DNA from: Strigamia acuminata
Lineage: Eukaryota; Arthropoda; Chilopoda; Geophilomorpha; Linotaeniidae
Direction: 5' to 3'
Assembly (NCBI GenBank): GCA_949358305.1
Contig: OX442315.1
Span: 33,692,427 to 33,756,426, forward strand
DNA length: 64,000 bases
Below are positions 37,691 to 48,848 of the stretch, one piece after another (within the stretch, counting starts at the first letter, position 1; each line of letters begins with the position of its first letter). The notes beneath the pieces were generated by a model. The model was not told the DNA's origin, ran no database searches, and saw only the letters and a program-made list of their open reading frames with translations. Position numbers and translations under genes: made by a program.

Positions 37691-38075
37691 GGTTCACACT
37701 TGTGTTCACACTAGGGGCGATGCAAAGCAACGCAAGGAAAAATTAGTCAAACGCAACGCAGAGTCTGTTCACACTGTAGGGCACGTGTGAACACAGTTGA
37801 AACCTGGAATTGGATCTAGTTCTAGAACCAGTTCCAGAATCCAACAATGGCGACCTGTTTGCATGTGGCAAAGTTTCGCAAACCAGATGTGAATCGACGA
37901 AAGTTGGAGTCGATCGTGATTGGTTGTCCGCAAGACCTTTCCGTGTGTTGCGTCGCTTACTTCAACTTGGAATTGAAGCAGGAATTGGCGTCAACGTCAA
38001 GAATTTTTTGACGCAAGCAGCTCGCGTTGCGTCAGTTTTCTTGCGTTGCATCTAGTGTGAACTCAAGTGTGAACC
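37691..38075. mobile_element. MITE family F, TA target duplication
   Basis: The ends GGTTCACACTTGTGTTCACA and, inverted, GGTTCACACTTGAGTTCACA continue into CTAG and the GCAACGCAAG repeat. Borders are TA on both sides. The 385-bp element encodes nothing recognisable and sits about 110 bp from family E. Confidence 0.8.
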
Positions 38076-38099
38076 TACCTTTAGTGTTAAAAAGGAGGT

Positions 38100-40590
38100 T
38101 AATCACTTCACTGTAAAAACTACATACCGTTTTTTATGATCAATCGAAGACTGACCAAATAAAGAATAAATTTAAAAGCACACTCGATATTTAACTGTTC
38201 AAAAACATTGTTCAGTTCAAATCCTGACTTTTCGAATTGTGGCTCACATTCATATCGCCGTGAACGCCCAAATGGTCAAGAAATAATATTATTTTGTCCG
38301 CATTGACAAAAATAACAATAAAATTGTCAGAATATAATTTACGACACGTTACGGTAATGTAATGGAAGAAATGGAACAGATTTCTTTGTTATTTTTATGA
38401 TTTTATCGTAGTTTAGACCTTTTACTCGACTCATTGCTTTAATATGTTGCCGATAAATGGTGTTAGGGCTCTGTATAATGGCCAGCTGCAATTACGCTTG
38501 AATAAACCACATACATGTATTATGTGCCTTCAAAGCTCAACCCAGCCCTACGTAGTTAACAAAAGTGTTACTACCGTACTAACAATAACAATAACACTAC
38601 GCGCATTCACAAATGCATGGTTAACTTGCAGTTAAACACGTTTTGTTGTTTAAATGTCATGCACAGACTCAAAACTGACCGAATCGGCCGCCATTTTTGA
38701 AGTTAGATCGAGAAAAGTTGTTTAAAAAAGCCGTTTAATGAAAACGACGTTATAAATTATTTTAGCAAACTTTTAAACCATTCTGCCAAAAATAAAAAAA
38801 TAAAACATTTTTTTCTTTTATATTCTTAAATAATTAATACATGAATTAAACCATCACATTCAAACGTCAAGATCTCTCTCTCTCTCTCCCGCTCCCTTCT
38901 CTTAGATTTATGTAACAATTTATCCACCATTTATCTCATCATTTCCACCTAATGAAGCACATAACTAAAATTTACGTTTGCATTCCCTTTTTCCCCTTAC
39001 CATTAATTCATTTATTGGATTAAACCAATTTTTAATCACTATAAAAGCAAAATGGCGACACGGAGTCACGGAGTCAGAGCGAACTGTGTCAATTCTCAGT
39101 TAAAAACAACGAGTGCAGCAAGCAGTGCCCTCTGCAGCCAGAGTGAGAGCAAGAGCAATAGTGCGTGCGGTGTAAGTCGACAGATCAAAAGAAAAGTGTT
39201 GGTGCCACACTGTAATCGCACCTATGAGAACAGACCGCGACACCTGGCGATCGTACACGAAGTGAACTGATTAAGCGAGGTCTTCCTCGCAGCTCCCCAT
39301 TAGCCTATTAGACGACATTCTTTGTGCGTGGGAGGGCAACTTAATGAGAAAACTTGCCAACTCATGACGATGGTCAAGGGAACGCGTGCGACAAGACGAA
39401 GAGACGCGCAATTAAAGAAAAGACGCCGGGAATTACCAATTGGACAAAGATATTTGACTAAGATAGGCATGGCAATTAATGTCGAGCACAAACGCCGACG
39501 TTTTACAGATAAAGACGCCTGCTCCTTTTCCCTCTCACTCCATCTTCGTTCGCCGTTTCCCCCCGCTCGGCCGAGGGCATTTAATTAACGGAGAACCTTA
39601 ATTAACCCGTCCGGACACGTGACTAAGAGGTCACACCTCTCTAGGGTGCCATGACGGGCAGAGGAAGAACGAGCACGACACTGCTACAATTTCCCCGTCA
39701 AGTGCCCGTCACAACTCACCGCCCGTCTAAAACCCTTTAAGTACCGAGGAGCGACGCAGCAAACGGCCGCTTCGTTTTCCGACGGTGCCGCGTCTCCTCC
39801 GACGCGATCATAGACCCAACAAATACATCAAAAGATGCAAATAAACCTAACTCGTTGTAATGTGAGCCTGGACACTTTTATCTATTGAATAAACACGAGT
39901 TGCATTCATAACTTGCAGTTAAACATGTTTTGTTGTTTAAATGTCGTGTGCGTGTGCGATGTTAAACTTTTCCATTTTATTCATTTAAGATTTACATCAG
40001 AAAATTGAACAAAAAATCGAGTTTTAACTGGTTTAATAAAAAAAACGTTGAAATTTACTTTACTAAAGTATTTGATTAAATAAAAGAAAAGAAAAAATCA
40101 TTAAATAAGTACAAACTCCGAAAAAAATAGCGGCGATCTTACAATTAAATAAATGGTCCCGCAAACAAAAATGGAAGAAAATAAATAAATAAATAAAAAT
40201 AATAATAATCGAGGCGCAACTAACGTCCACACACATCTCCATGCTAAACCAATGGGAAGTAAATAAAAATAAAAAATCCCAGTGTCGAAGAGTTAATAAT
40301 TCACAGAAAGTAAAGTGCAAAAATGCACAAAAATCACTTTACACGATTACAAAACTTTGTCAACAAAACTGTGATCCATTCCCATTTAATCTCCAAAATC
40401 AAAATTTTATACACACGTCCGATAAATAAATCAAACCTCATTAAAATTGAACAAAAACGAAATCCGCAAACTAAATTTAAATTTTTAAGCCTAATCAATC
40501 TTTAAAACGCGTTCGTTCATTTGGCACCCATTAAAAATGCATCGCATCAATACCCAAAACCAAAAAAAAAAAAATTAAATCCAAACACTC
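38100..40590. other. Non-coding, candidate enhancer island at 39.2-39.8 kb
   Basis: Two copies of a dispersed repeat (GCAGTTAAACAYGTTTTGTT) lie at about 38,627 and 39,910. The segment 39,240-39,800 is GC-balanced with ATTA, AGATAA and TCAAGG-type sites and could be regulatory. No coding gene. Confidence 0.4.
39040..39171 (+). promoter_or_regulatory. Possible TATA promoter and first exon, plus strand
   Basis: TATAAAAG at 39,040-39,047 is followed about 30 bp later by GAGTCAGAGC, a plausible initiator, and a GTAAGT donor begins at 39,172. The ATG at 39,052 lies upstream of the expected start site, so the open frame there is probably not translated. Could be a non-coding transcript or a distal exon; low confidence. 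Confidence 0.25.
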
Positions 40591-40594
40591 TTAC

Positions 40595-40722
40595 CTTTTG
40601 CAGTTCAAAATTAACTTCGCAGCCAGAACGCGCAGGTGAGACAAGTTTTTCGAACAGGTGTGCAGCAAAGAAGCCTCGTGGCGTGTGCCCCATTCAGCGC
40701 GAGCGGGTCGGGTATATATAGG
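40595..40722 (-). promoter_or_regulatory. TATA promoter and candidate distal first exon of LMO4, minus strand
   Basis: On the minus strand TATATATA at 40,713-40,720 is followed at the usual distance by a start region near 40,690, and the presumed exon ends in a strong donor, AAAAG|GTAAGA, last base 40,595. An open frame beginning at an ATG a little downstream of the start runs through to the donor, so an alternative N-terminus cannot be excluded. The next defensible minus-strand acceptor with coding sequence is LMO4 at 16,247. TATATATA is palindromic, so plus-strand initiation is also possible. Confidence 0.4.
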
Positions 40723-40972
40723 AACGCGAGCGGCCGAACGCGCGCCCCCTCCACCATTTCTCATTAAACAATTGGCTCGCTTCAAACGCTGCCAGAATCT
40801 ACGAAACCGGAGAACAAGAGCGCCACCAGACCTTCAATAGCCATTGATTGCTCCGTTGTCATTGTCCCGCCCATCCAGCGTTCGGTCCTTGTCCCGAAAT
40901 AAAAATTCGCCACGAAAATTAATCGCCGCATACTTAATCCCATCGATAGAAATGAAATCCACCCGACGCATG

Positions 40973-40986
40973 GCGCCATCTATCGA
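40973..40986 (-). promoter_or_regulatory. CTCF-like motif, minus orientation (weak)
   Basis: Minus strand TCGATAGATGGCGC matches 11 of 14 consensus positions with an intact AGATGGCGC core. Confidence 0.3.
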
Positions 40987-41028
40987 CAAAACTCACAAAC
41001 CTCAAACACCGCAAATCTCACACACAAA

Positions 41029-41031
<3 letters not shown>

Positions 41032-41091
<60 letters not shown>

Positions 41092-41156
41092 ACAAACAAA
41101 TAAATAAACAAATAAATAAACAAATAAATAAATAAACAAATAAATAAATAAATAAA
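41032..41156. repeat. (TAAA)n microsatellite with CAAA variants
   Basis: About 31 uninterrupted tetranucleotide units, mostly TAAA with a few CAAA. Such tracts are length-polymorphic. Confidence 0.95.
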
Positions 41157-41159
41157 TCG

Positions 41160-42255
41160 CTAAAACGTAATTATCGAAAGAATTAGACGACGGAGGTCGC
41201 CGAAAGAGTTTTCGCGGATCGCAATCGGTAAATGGAAAGCAGGGTCCGTCTAGGATGCACTTTTCTTAATCTTAATTAGAAAAAAAAGAATCTATATCCG
41301 ATCTAAGTGTATTGTTTAACAAGGCAAGATGGCGGAAAGAGATAAAATTAATTGCATCTGTTTGCTCAATTTACACGGCAGGTCACCATGGGGATAAAAG
41401 AAACGATAGAGGTGATTAATGAACAAGTGAAAAGTGCCACAAAGTTTAGAAATTTGCGATGGGAGAGCAGTAGAACATGTTAAGAAGATCTCCAGCGATA
41501 ACAATCACCCGGATGTTCGGATCACGGCATCGGAAGGTTCCACTAGAAAACTTGAGGGAGGAATAAGAGATTGATGAGGCAGATAAATTGTGGTGATTAA
41601 GAGGGAGCTCATTTCCTTTCAGGTTATTTACCTCAGAAAAAAAGAACTAAGTGCAATTTTTTTTCTCACGATTTTATTTCATTTTATTTTTCGTTTTAAT
41701 TAATTTTAATTAAAATCAGCAAATGCAACAAAGCGATTGACAATTCAAATTAATAGACACCTTTGAGATAGTTTTTTGTGCGCGAGTGTGTGTGTGTGTG
41801 TGTGTTAGTCAGTTATTGCCATTGCACGTAATGAATCCATCTATTCAATCCCAGACCATTTGTTAATTGGACCTCCTTACATCCATGTCCATTATCCCAA
41901 ATGGAAACATAGAGGAAGTTGAGTGGTAGGAGGTAGAGTGGAAGTGTGGTGTGGTGTTTCTAATGGATCCATTTACTGGGAATGAAGATGGAGTTTAATA
42001 AAAATCTCTCTACCAAACTAATAAGTTAACACAATGACCTCGCTTTGTGTTATGGACTGTTGCTATGGAGAGCAACTTTTGCTGCCATCTATTGGGATAA
42101 GGTATAAGTGAAATTTGTTTTTACTTGTGGTTAACAGAGGGCACTATAGATAAATATATCCCGTGCCCGGAGTTTAGGTGCCAAATTCAAATTGGATATT
42201 CCTCTCGGCACACATGTAAAGACAATATTTCTTGTTTACTGCATGCAGGAAGAAA
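41160..42255. other. Non-coding stretch
   Basis: No gene. A (TG)n run lies at 41,788-41,804. A CTCF-like motif lies at 42,083-42,096. Confidence 0.5.
42083..42096 (-). promoter_or_regulatory. CTCF-like motif, minus orientation
   Basis: Minus strand CCAATAGATGGCAG matches 13 of 14 positions of CCASYAGRKGGCRS. It is the last minus-oriented site before the orientation switch. Confidence 0.5.
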
Positions 42256-42261
42256 TTCACT

Positions 42262-42509
42262 ACAGTTTATGCCCGTTATCTTGATGCCAAATTCAAACTG
42301 CACATCACATCTGCGCATGCACTTAAGATGCATTTGTCGAGCTTATTGCACTCAAGAAAATAGAGCAACCGTAAGTGCTGATGTTGTAAATTATTATTTT
42401 TTATTGTGTTTATATTTACTTTATTTTAGCAGCAACAACAACTGGAAAAAAGGGATTACAGAATGGGATGCAGTTTGAATTTAGCATCAAGATACCAAGA
42501 GCAAACTGT
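42262..42509. mobile_element. MITE family G, copy 1
   Basis: The left end ACAGTTTATGCCCGTTATCT, with GATGCCAAATTCAAACTGCA, pairs with the right end TTGAATTTAGCATCAAGATA and CAAACTGT. A central CAACAACAACTGG block is shared in style with copy 2. Confidence 0.7.
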
Positions 42510-42919
42510 TGGTTCAAGAAATTTTAACAGATAAATTAGAGATATGGGTCTATTATGATTCATAATTTATCAGTTTTCCGAACGTACATGATACGTGTCT
42601 TAAAAAAAGGCAAAAATTGATACGTACATGTTACGTATCGTTAAAAAGAGACATAAATCGCCGTTTTTTCCCGGAAAAATGGCAATATATGCATTTATTT
42701 TCTGATTTTCGGAAAATATGCAATTTAAGCCAATTTCGGCTATATATGCAATATACATATGAAGTATGCATTTATGCATTTATCCGGGGTCTAATTATGA
42801 ATATCGTAGACCTCATGTCCCGAATCGGAAAAGATAATTGTTTGGGATGCAAATAATAACCTAGATATCATTAGTCCGGCCTGGACTGGGAACAAATTTA
42901 GTACCGAGAAATCTGGATA

Positions 42920-43022
42920 AATCGGATGTAGCATAAGTGGTTAGTGTACCTGCCAAGTCAAGTACACACAAAACTTGCCTTGTTGGATTACCAGTCCTGG
43001 ATTCCTCTACATTCGAACTGTT
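42920..43022 (+). other. Possible tRNA-derived SINE head
   Basis: TAGCATAAGTGGTTAGTGTA resembles an internal polymerase III A box, and ACATTCGAACTG about 80 bp later weakly resembles a B box. The spacing is too long for a simple tRNA and no cloverleaf can be drawn, so it is at best a degenerate SINE. Confidence 0.25.
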
Positions 43023-43244
43023 TTCTTTTTACAGTTTCAAGTTGTGAATGTCAATTTGACCAAGCTGAGTGGCTCATAACTTTTTTTTAAAAAAAGACAT
43101 TGAAAAGGTTTTTCGTCTTTGAAAGCCATAAATCGTTTTTATTTTCCCAAATAAGAAATTCATAGTTTTTCCTATAATACCATTACTTTTTAATACCATA
43201 ACCAACAATTCACTTCAAAATGAATGTGCTCTAAATAAAATACT

Positions 43245-43579
43245 ACAGTTTGCACCCAGTATCCTAATACTAAATTCGTACTGCACATCCCATTCTGCGC
43301 AGACGATTTTCTAATTCCAGCTGTTATTTAGCAGTATTAAGCCTAATATTAGGCCTAATAATGCTAAAAATAAGATAAATAAATACAAATATTTTGGTAC
43401 TAAGCTGAAAATTACTTTTAATAATGAGTTTGTTGTTTATTCACTTTATTTTAGCCTTATTAGGCCTAATAACTTATTAAGCGTAATACTGCTAAATAAC
43501 AACTGGAATTAGAAAATCGTCTGCGCAGAATGGGATGCGCAGTATGAATCTAGCATCAAGATACCTGGCGCGAACTGTA
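43245..43579. mobile_element. MITE family G, copy 2, long inverted repeats
   Basis: Both arms contain ATCCCATTCTGCGCAGACGA and TTTTCTAATTCCAG in inverted order with few mismatches over about 100 bp, and end in ACAGTTTGCACC (left) and GCGCGAACTGT (right). The centre holds several AGGCCTAATA palindromes. No coding capacity. Confidence 0.85.
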
Positions 43580-43928
43580 GGTGCATTCATGAACTAAACA
43601 GCATTTTAAACTATAATAAACTGAACTAAATAACTTTTTGAATACAGCTATTGTTGAGCATGGTTGTTTAAATGTTTAAATTTAATAATGTTTTTTAGCC
43701 TGCCTAAATGACTAATTGGTGCATTTCATGTTGTTTTCTCTTTTTTCTCGTTAACTCTTTACAATTAATTTCAGTTCTTAAGTTACTTTAGCACGGAACT
43801 AATCGAGAAAAAAAATTACAAGCCAAGATTGCATCACTTCCACCTGCAGAATAACACGCAGACTATTCCTTGTGGTTTCAGAGAGTGATTTACCCTCAGG
43901 GAATGCAATGGCAGATCGGACATCCCCC

Positions 43929-44075
43929 AAAGGCCGACATCTTGGAATAGATCAACATGCTGGTCACCTGATTCCATTAGGACACAGAAGATAAGCAGCA
44001 TTTTACCTAGTCAGTACATGGATGGGTGACCGGCTGGGAATCTCAGTTGTTTCTCATGCTTGTCTGACTAAAGTA
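43929..44075 (+). ncRNA. 5S rRNA-derived sequence (SINE3-like or 5S pseudogene)
   Basis: The segment contains in order AGATAAGCAGC, AGTCAGTACATGGATGGGTG and ACCGGCTGGGAATCTCAG, clearly related to the 3' half of animal 5S rRNA (box A, intermediate element and box C of the internal promoter). The 5' half (AGGCCGACATC...) is only faintly similar. Divergence is too high for a functional 5S gene. The unrelated 3' tail to about 44,140 would fit a 5S-derived SINE, but a single copy is in the window. Confidence 0.65.
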
Positions 44076-44248
44076 ATGTTTCTAGAGCAAGAACATCTGC
44101 CACCCAACTATCCCACTGCGTGTGCATCTCCAAATGATCTAAAAAATAAATATCGATGCAATATGCAATATGTTTATTTAAAACTGGCGCTATTATGAAA
44201 ATAAATAAATTCTATTGATGCACTGTGCCAAATAAGCTTAAATTTCCG

Positions 44249-44262
44249 TCACTAGGTGGCGC
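44249..44262 (+). promoter_or_regulatory. CTCF-like motif, plus orientation, palindromic core
   Basis: TCACTAGGTGGCGC matches 13 of 14 consensus positions. The core AGGTGGCGCCACCT is a perfect palindrome, so the minus strand offers a weaker second site. Confidence 0.55.
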
Positions 44263-44451
44263 CACCTGACTGTAAGTACCAGCGGTTTACGGGCCAATGT
44301 AAAACCAACGTAAATTGATGAATTATAATTGTAATATTCTGTATTTATTAATTTCAAAAAGGAAAAAATTCATCGCAGTCAATTTTCGTGTAATATTAAT
44401 TGATTTAGAACATTTATAAATCTCTAAATATTAACTGGTTTCATTTTCTAA

Positions 44452-44465
44452 CCAATAGATGGCAC
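44452..44465 (+). promoter_or_regulatory. CTCF-like motif, plus orientation
   Basis: CCAATAGATGGCAC matches 13 of 14 positions of CCASYAGRKGGCRS. Confidence 0.5.
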
Positions 44466-44479
44466 CACAAGTGTAAACG

Positions 44480-46050
44480 GAGCAATCCACAAAGATTAAT
44501 TTGCTTCACTACAATAATTCAAATAAAGATAAAAAACACTTAAAGAATCAACAGAAACAAACAAACAAAACTGAAAATTATCTTTCCGCGTATACTGATA
44601 AGCCCAACGATTTTATTATATAAAATACCATTTACTTTTTATTTTTAATTTAAAAATAAAAACAAAATCTAATAAAACATAACAAGATCTACCAATTGGC
44701 AAACTGCCAAATGCCAATCCAAAAAGTGTTTTAACTTATTTATCTTGTGGGAATTGACAGTTCATTAGCACCACATTACTCTTCCATTATACAAACACAG
44801 GACATGCAAAAAAAAAATATCCCATTATAATTCAACATAATAGAAAAAAAAAATTTAAAAAAAAATAAAAATAAAAAAAGTATTATCAAACCTGACGAAC
44901 AAAAAAAAATAGATAAAAAATTTAATTTAAAAAAAAAAATAAAAAATAAAAAATAAAATAATTTTTTTTTCGTTATATACATATAAATAAAAAGCAAATT
45001 TCACCAAACAAGCATTCATCACCGACTGGCATTTTCGAAAAGCAACTTCATCAATCACCACTTGAAATTTATTCAAAAATTCATCTTCCCTTCTCGTGTA
45101 CCCCCAAATGCACAACACGTCACTATCACGCAATACCGTGGCCCACTCCCCCGCCGATGCACGTTCCGCCGGGGATTGCGTGACCACGAGCACGCGCCAT
45201 CAAATGCGAGTCGGGTGCGGCACTTTTCAGCCTTCGCTTCGTCCAGATGACGCATCACGTCTCAAGGGGCCTCCGGGAACGCTCGGAAACGTGCAGTCTC
45301 ACGATACATTTTGCCCCCTACGCCTAATATGCCTCATTTTCCCACCGACACCAAAACGAACTTTATTTCTCCACATTTTATTCCAAACAAAAAAAGCGCA
45401 ACAAAATAATAAACACGACATCGTTATAACGAGGCACACAGATGAAGATAAAGAGCAAACCAGCGCTCAGGTTTTGGCTTAATTAAATTAGCATTGCAGA
45501 GGGGATATCGATTGGATAACAAACGAAACGCGATCGAGATACCGCGCAACGATTCATCGAGAATACAGAGAATCAAATCGCTGTTTATTTCACTTTTCCG
45601 CTCATTTCGACGCGAAAAAACTCGTTTTATCTCCGTTTCATAAGCGTAACAGCTGTTAACAATGTCGATATATGTAAATATCACTTTTATATCATTGTAT
45701 TATGTAACAGTTCGACCCTCGTCGGATTTTTCTTTTTTTCTTCTCCTCCCACATGCGAACACAAAGCAAAAAGGATGGGCAGACCAGCTACGGTTCAAGG
45801 CTGACTTGCCAGGCCGTGAAATGGCTTGTTTGCGCCCGGGTAATTTTTTTGAGTTCATTGGGGTGGAGAAACAACAAATGGCAGGGGTGGAAACGAGGGC
45901 ATATGATAAGCTAATAGAAAAAAATTATAAAGTATAAACAAGATTTCGAACGATTTTTCAAAAAAAAATTAAAATTTAAAATCATTTTCTCCCCATAGAG
46001 TTCAAATGGGGAAGAAGAAAATAATTTGACAAAATCAATTTTAAAAATTG
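44480..46050. other. Non-coding stretch
   Basis: 44,500-45,060 is A-rich intergenic sequence; 45,060-45,900 is GC-balanced with overlapping domain-less ORFs on both strands. No gene supported. Confidence 0.4.
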
Positions 46051-46312
46051 TCATCAACAAATAAATGATGTTATTTATGGCTTGTTCAATAAGCTTATAT
46101 GTACCTTAATTCAGTACTTGTAAAGAAAATTCCGCCTAGGGGCACATCCTATTATGGGCTTTCTGGTTCCTGGCATAACCAGTCCAATTTTTACTGACCA
46201 CAGGTCAGCACGTGAATTTTACAATCTCCATGAAAAAGTACATAGTTTTTCCTTCTCATTTGATTAAGATATTTTTTTAAACATTTTTTTTCTTCTATTT
46301 TACTCACAAGCT

Positions 46313-46570
46313 TCAATTACAAAGATTCCCTAGGAAACCACAAGTAAATCTACTAAGAAAACTACGCGTGGTAAGACGGCGCCACCACCCGTTCTCAGTC
46401 CGGACGTGTTGTTTCACGAAGACGACGAAGAATTGATCACTTCGAATCAGGTCGATGCTGAAGACTCCTCCATCTTGCGACAATTTTTCCTTGTCCAAGC
46501 ACATGTTGGATGATGTCATCCGAAATTTCGTTGACGACGCGCTTTCGAAAGATCGGACCCAAAATTCGGT
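46313..46570 (+). pseudogene. DIRS gag-like remnant
   Basis: After the left terminal repeat, a short acidic reading frame with Pro-rich PPPVLSPDV and DDEEL clusters resembles the start of a DIRS first ORF. It is interrupted by stops and then joins RNase H sequence directly, so the reverse transcriptase is missing. Identification rests mainly on position within the element. Confidence 0.45.
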
Positions 46571-47200
46571 TCCCGCATCCATAGTTAAAATCAAGATGGA
46601 TAACACATCCGCCATTGCCCCTATTAACAATCTAGGTAGTCCGGGTTCTCCCGAACTGACAGCAGAGACATCACAGTCATTGTGGAACATATTCCAGGCA
46701 CGGAAAACTGTCTCTCTGATGCAGCTTCCCGCGAGAGAATTTTCGATTCCGGGGATTGGAAGTTAAATTTTGATATTTTTTCAGCTATTTGTTCCAAATA
46801 GGGCCGAATGAGTCTAGACTTGTTTGCTTCTCTAAATAATTTCCAACTGAAACCGACTGGATTCTTCTGCCTTTAGCATTCAACAACCTTACTCAGAATT
46901 GGGGCAAGGGAATTCCATAGGCTTCCCCCCCATTTCTTTAATTTCTGCATGTTTACAAAAGCTAAAGGATTCTTCTCTTTCTCAACAAGACCTTGTTTTA
47001 ATCGCTCCAGTCTGGCTAGCCCAACCCTGGTTTCCAATGCTGTGGAAGTGCTCAGCAGCACCTCCTCTTCTTCCTTCAATTCCGAATCTCATCCTCAAAT
47101 CGCTAGAGGAATCGCACCCATTGGTGCTAAATGGTTCACTCTGTCTAGCCGCTTGGAAGATATCTTCACTCAGTTTCAAGACTGAGAATTATCAGGAGTT
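46571..47200 (+). pseudogene. DIRS RNase H tail and linker, frameshifted
   Basis: The frame at 46,590-46,690 reads DNTSAIAPINNLGSPGSPEL, the conserved DNT-A-INxxG signature at the end of the RNase H region of DIRS/Ngaro elements. A second frame at about 46,807 begins RMSLDLFAS and a third at 46,960-47,060 carries LIAPVWLAQPWFP, both typical of the linker before the recombinase. Stops and frame changes separate these segments, so no continuous protein is made. Confidence 0.85.
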
Positions 47201-47830
47201 GTTAAGCTGTTTGGAGACTCTTGGAGGAGCTCCTCCTGCAAAACCTATGAGCGAGCTTGGCAACGATGGTTTTCACGAGCTCAGAGAAAGGATATGGACC
47301 CTTTCCACCCCTCTCCGGTTAATCTTCGGATATTTGCTTGCTGTCTTCGGACATCGGTTTACTCGACTCCTCTTGCTCTATCCCGATACCTTCCTCTCAG
47401 AACTCCGGTTCTACTCGTCCCTTCAAAATAAACTCTTTTTCGGAACCATCTTTTTGCCCAGTTACAGCGATGCGTTTCTATTTGGAATTTTGCAAAAATT
47501 TTAGTGGCACTAAGTCACTAACAAACCTCTCTTCCTCCCGACCTCCCGTCCTTTTGGACCTATCACCCCAGATACCATCGCTAGATGGATCAAAACTGTG
47601 TTAGACAACTCAGGCATCGACACCTGTTTTTAGAGCACACTCTACTTGGGCTTCAGTTACTTCTTTTGCATACTCGAGAGGAGTTGGTTTCTCTCACATA
47701 ATAAAATCGGCCGATTGGTCAACGGCCCAAATTTTCTTTAAACATTATAACAAGCCCATTGACATAATTTCTAACGAATTGACCAAGACAGTTTTAAGTG
47801 ACTACGAATTTATTTATATGAAGCAAAATA
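47200..47830 (+). pseudogene. DIRS tyrosine recombinase, broken, catalytic Arg lost
   Basis: The C-terminal box lies at 47,629-47,750: FRAHSTW, then GVGFSHIIKSADWS and FFKHYNKP. In DIRS recombinases the H-x-x-R pair sits in HSTR; here the fourth residue is Trp (TGG at 47,647-47,649), consistent with a C-to-T change in CGG. The His and the nucleophile-region Tyr are present. Upstream parts contain stops and frameshifts, so the gene is dead by several independent lesions. Confidence 0.85.
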
Positions 47831-48715
47831 TTACTTGTATGAATAACAAATAAATGATGTTACTCTCCCACCCTCTTTTGGAGACCTCACCCTGTAACAT
47901 TCGTATTTGTTATTTGGTCTAAATAAATGATTTAGGTTTTATAAATTTTTATTTTTCTCATCAGCCACGTATTAGAAGAATGTCAAAGAAATAATAAAAA
48001 AATCGGCTTATTCTATTTAAATGTATTCTTTAATTTGTATCTTTTGATAATAAAGAATAAAAAAATTTCAATAATAATCTTGTACGTGTAACATTCCTAT
48101 AACTAGTCTAATTATTCAAAAAAATTGGACTGGTTATGCCAGGCACCGGAAGCCCATAACAGAGTGAAACTTTCTTTAAAAGTACTGAATTAAGATATGT
48201 ACTACGAGCCATAAATAACCATTTATTTGTTATTCATACAAGTAATATTTTACTTCGTATATTTGCAAAATTTAGACTTTATGTCTGTATATATAAGAAA
48301 TTAAATTTTATTTGTTCATGAAGCAAGCAAAGCTCATGGGATATTATTGAACAATGTTTAAAAAAATATGTCCAAATTTCCTGACCGTTTCTGGTTTTAC
48401 TCAACTACCAATGTCAATAAATAATCATTTATTTTTATCGATATTGATTTTTATACCGCATTTAATCTTAGTAATATTTTTTTTTGCCTCTTCCAAAGTT
48501 TCATATTTCAGAAAGCCAAAGCTGCTTATTGCCGACTCAAAAGTTTCCTAGCAACCAAAGTCACTCTTTGTTTGTCATGTCGTGGTATGATGGCGGATAA
48601 GCCATTTTCCAATGACATGATTCCAATGGCATGGAACGGCAAGCAACTTCAACGTCAAAACTTCCTTTAGCGTTCTTAGCCGCATTCAAAGTTTCTAGGC
48701 GCAACTTATTTGCCC

Positions 48716-48848
48716 GGTCTATCTTTTAATACCGTTGTTAGGGCAAGACGAGAGACCGGGTCAAGATTGATGTCATTGAATCTCAATGGATTTTTATGCC
48801 ACCTGGTAGATAAACTTAAAACAGCTAAATTAAAGGAAAGTTTTTTTT
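48716..48848 (+). repeat. Dispersed repeat H, copy 1
   Basis: About 133 bp sharing TCTATCTTTTAATAC, GAGACCGGGTCAAGA and ATTGAATCTCAATGGATTTT with 55,645-55,780, same orientation, roughly 90% identical by eye. Family unknown; no inverted ends were seen. Confidence 0.85.

Larger units (their letters stand above)
46056..48260 (+). mobile_element. DIRS-like tyrosine-recombinase retrotransposon, internally deleted
   Basis: Both flanks carry long inverted terminal repeats: 46,056-46,192 and 48,118-48,260 match in opposite orientation through TATGGC, TTAATTCAGTACTT and TGGCATAACCAGTCCAATTT. A third stretch, 47,819-47,866, repeats the outer tip of the right terminus: the internal complementary region that defines DIRS elements. 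Intact DIRS elements encode gag, reverse transcriptase-RNase H and a tyrosine recombinase. Here only a short gag-like start, the end of RNase H onward, and a broken recombinase remain in 2.2 kb. It is not mobile on its own. Confidence 0.9.

Noticed and set aside
39052-39270. 72-codon ORF as a protein gene
   Set aside because: Its ATG lies between the TATA box and the expected start site, and no domain is visible.
42920-43022. Functional tRNA gene
   Set aside because: A box-like and B box-like words are present but too far apart, and no acceptor or anticodon stem forms.
43929-44075. Functional 5S rRNA gene
   Set aside because: The 5' half is largely unrecognisable and conserved positions in the 3' half differ.
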